A stretch of DNA of 64,000 bases. Origin: Sepioteuthis lessoniana. Taxonomy: Eukaryota > Mollusca > Cephalopoda > Myopsida > Loliginidae. Position numbers and translations under genes: made by a program. Under the pieces are notes generated by a model, which had not been told where the DNA came from, made no database searches, and saw nothing but the letters and a program-made list of their open reading frames with translations. The stretch is from positions 1 to 64,000 of the forward strand of contig CAUZXS010002466.1 in assembly GCA_963585895.1 (NCBI GenBank). Reading direction: 5' to 3'. The number at the start of each line of letters is the position of its first letter. The stretch's first letter is position 1. Positions 62,038 to 64,000 of the stretch are shown here, one piece after another.

Positions 62038-62606
62038 AGGGAGAGAGAATGTAATTTAATGAATAGGGTGACTTTTACATAAGGAGTTGGCAATAGGAAA
62101 ACTATGTTTCCGGTTGCACCTTTTTTAAGGAAATCAAGAGTGATTGGTCATTTCATGTTCCAGAAAACTGTCAGTTTGACCTTCTTTATTAACTTTGGCA
62201 CCAATAACTTTTTACTAGAGAATCAGTGTGTTTCCTCTCTACAAATTGTCTTTTTGACTCAGGCTTGTTGTGGCAAATCCATATTTAGGCCATTTGTAAA
62301 TATTTTTTTGATTGAAAAATGCTTCACTGTACACGTGTTATATTCTTCTGTAAACTTCACATATTTGCACTTCTCAGCCATGAAAATTTAATGACAGACC
62401 TCTGTTCATGCCTAGAGCACTCTGATTTGCCAGCATTTTGAATAACCTCAAAACAAATATTTTTGCAAGATCAAAATAATTTTTGTTCTAAACCAATTCT
62501 AAACAATGCGGAGTTAACAGTTATGAAAAATAATTCTGAAAAAAAAAAGAAAAAGATATTTTGCTTTTTAAAAAAAATTCCCCTTATTTATTAAATGACC
62601 CTTGTA
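62038..62606 (-). pseudogene. Deleted mariner-like transposon (Mar family)
   Basis: The left side 'gaatagggtgacttttacat' and 'aggagttggcaataggaaaa' and the right end 'ccccttatttattaaatgac' match 36983-37425. The forward 95-codon frame is antisense. The reverse strand holds frame-broken transposase text. Confidence 0.7.
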
Positions 62607-62611
62607 TATCA

Positions 62612-62828
62612 TTTAGGAGCTCTGTGGAGTTCCCCTACCTTGCCATTACTTTAACCTGGAATGGTAGTACCTGTTAGTGTCCCATTTATGTGTCATATAG
62701 ATCTGTTTAAACAATATCAATATTTGATAGGAATACTAGAAACTATATAACAGTATGCAAATTAATTGTATCAAATTTTGGAATTAAATAACCTATTAGG
62801 GGCTGGGATGACATTAAACCAATAAACC
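62612..62828 (+). mobile_element. Ret-D copy, 5' truncated
   Basis: Begins within the body ('ggagctctgtggagttcccc') and continues through 'taacctggaatggtagtacc', tail units, and the hairpin region 'ggaattaaataacc'/'ggggctgggatgac'. Ends 'caataaaccaaacc'. Confidence 0.75.
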
Positions 62829-62854
62829 AAACCAAAATTTCCCTAGAAGCCATT

Positions 62855-63448
62855 GAGATGTAATTGGTCAAGAAAGGCTTACCAAAATTTTCTAGCCTTG
62901 TTAGTGGGGTTTAGAATACTCTGATTAAATCCCCACACAATGGTAAGACTCCTTCTCCCCAAAAGTGATTTCTTCGAATGACTCTAAACTGTATTAGTTT
63001 TGGAGCTCTGGGGAATGAGGTATGCCCCTTCATTACCATTACTCCCAAGTTTCACTCTAACTCAGCATGGTAGTACCTGTTAAATTCCTATCTATGAGTT
63101 ATATAAATCTGTTTGAAAATTATTAATATTAGATTGGAATACTTGAAACTATATAAATTTGTGTTAACAAATGGTTATTATTATTTTATAAGAATAGTTA
63201 CTTAAAACCATATAATTTCAACCAAATTACAAAAACTCACCCTTGAAGAAAATAACCCAACAACAGAGTGACATCAATCAAGTAGATGTTTGAAAATTTT
63301 TAATGTTGGATTGGAATACTTGAAACTATGTAATTGTATACAAATTATTTGTATTAGATTGGAATTTTTGAAACTATATAAATGTGTGCAAATTATTTGC
63401 ATTAAATAACCCATAAGAGTATGCTATGCCATTAAACAAACAAACTGA
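62855..63448 (+). mobile_element. Ret-D copy with a possible long flank duplication
   Basis: Head 'agccttgttagtggggttta', 'gtaagactccttctcccc', body 'ttttggagctctggggaatg', and repeated tail units (attggaatacttgaaactat) with a terminal worn hairpin. 'aaatttccct(a/g)gaagccatt' occurs at 62835-62854 and 63449-63468, which could be its target duplication or a flank shared with the preceding copy. Confidence 0.72.
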
Positions 63449-63468
63449 AATTTCCCTGGAAGCCATTA

Positions 63469-64000
63469 ACTGTCCCAAAACACTTTGAAACATTTTAGAT
63501 TTAAAAAATATTTCACTAATTGCCTGAAAATTAAATTTACCACTGCATTTAGAAAATGGCAACTGAGCTGCTCATGCTGCATTAATGGGTAAATTTTATT
63601 TTTTAATATTTCTGCAGCAAGTTCAGAAATAGTTTCACATATTAAATGTGTGAACAGCTCTTATCAGATTTGTCAATTATTGAAAATTTTAATGGATTAT
63701 TATTGTTCCAACTTATGCATTGCAATTGCATGTATCTTTATCTGCCATATTTATTCATAAAGGTTATCAAAAAAAATGAAAAAAGAAAAAGTAAAAGAAA
63801 ATTCCATGGCATCTTTAATAAAATCTGCTTGGAATCAAAAAATACTAGACATGGTTTTCACTTTTTATGTGACCTTACAAACAACAGAAATAAAAACAAA
63901 TTATAAGCAAAAGAATAAAAATCAAAAACAGCTTAAATGATCAAATGAAAATAACTTAACAAAATAACACTGAATAATATACATCTGTGTGAATAGTATT
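63469..64000. other. AT-rich window end, nothing recognised
   Basis: A featureless 86-codon forward frame (63646-63906) ends in Lys/Asn-rich text. No repeat family or gene signature. Confidence 0.4.

Noticed and set aside
62104-62391. 95-codon forward frame
   Set aside because: It is the antisense of a deleted mariner transposon, collinear with three other copies.

Overview
The window looks like intergenic or intronic DNA from a mollusc, most likely a coleoid cephalopod (octopus or cuttlefish type). It is AT-rich and full of (TA)n microsatellites. It carries at least four tRNA-headed SINE families, a further retroposon family with no visible tRNA head, solo LTRs, 5'-truncated RTE-like LINEs, Tc1/mariner fossils and several large fold-back (inverted-repeat) elements. 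tRNA-derived SINEs with a conserved central domain and AT-rich tail are known from cephalopods (octopus OR families, squid and cuttlefish 'Ceph-SINEs'). The taxon call is an inference from this repeat style and was not tested by search.

No host protein-coding gene can be called with confidence. Nearly all open frames are translations of repeats. The best host candidates are a CpG-rich segment at about 11630-12062 with an octamer, a TATA box and a consensus splice donor (possible promoter plus first exon), a motif-dense non-repetitive block at 36340-36620 (possible enhancer), and a weak possible exon at 3333-3454.

The family labels here are local. SINE-A has a tRNA head, a central core and a hairpin tail. 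SINE-B has a tRNA head and ends AACTTTACTTT(TA)n. SINE-C has a tRNA head, shares its core with SINE-A and ends GGTTGGTAAATA(TA)n. SINE-H is a short element of about 128 bp. Ret-D is a headless retroposon of about 420-1250 bp that ends in the same hairpin as SINE-A, and Ret-D' is its older variant. LTR-1 and LTR-2 are solo LTR families. Mar is a family of deleted mariner copies.

Layout. 0-10 kb: Ret-D', SINE-A/B/C, a solo LTR-1, a mariner remnant, a LINE end and a 650-bp fold-back. 10-19 kb: a long unique AT-rich stretch, the promoter candidate, a second LTR-1 and a SINE cluster. 19-36 kb: a dense field of Ret-D copies, two 99%-identical 550-bp blocks 5.5 kb apart (each carrying a SINE-H), LTR-2, an RT-encoding LINE end and the largest fold-back. 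36-45 kb: the enhancer candidate, a degenerate tandem array of about 280-bp units, LINE ends interrupted by Ret-D, and a CT tract. 45-64 kb: a Tc1-like fossil, a second LTR-2, a purine-rich duplicated tract, hairpins, a LINE split by LTR-1, a Tc1 element with both ends, and more Ret-D.

Nested insertions give a relative chronology. Ret-D inserted into SINE-A, into a LINE and into older Ret-D, each with target duplications of about 10-14 bp. LTR-1 inserted into a LINE. A small hairpin inserted into SINE-C, and a 49-bp palindrome inserted into SINE-B. The strongest new observation is the Ret-D family: five independent insertions are delimited by target-site duplications, and its 3' hairpin is shared with an unrelated tRNA-SINE.
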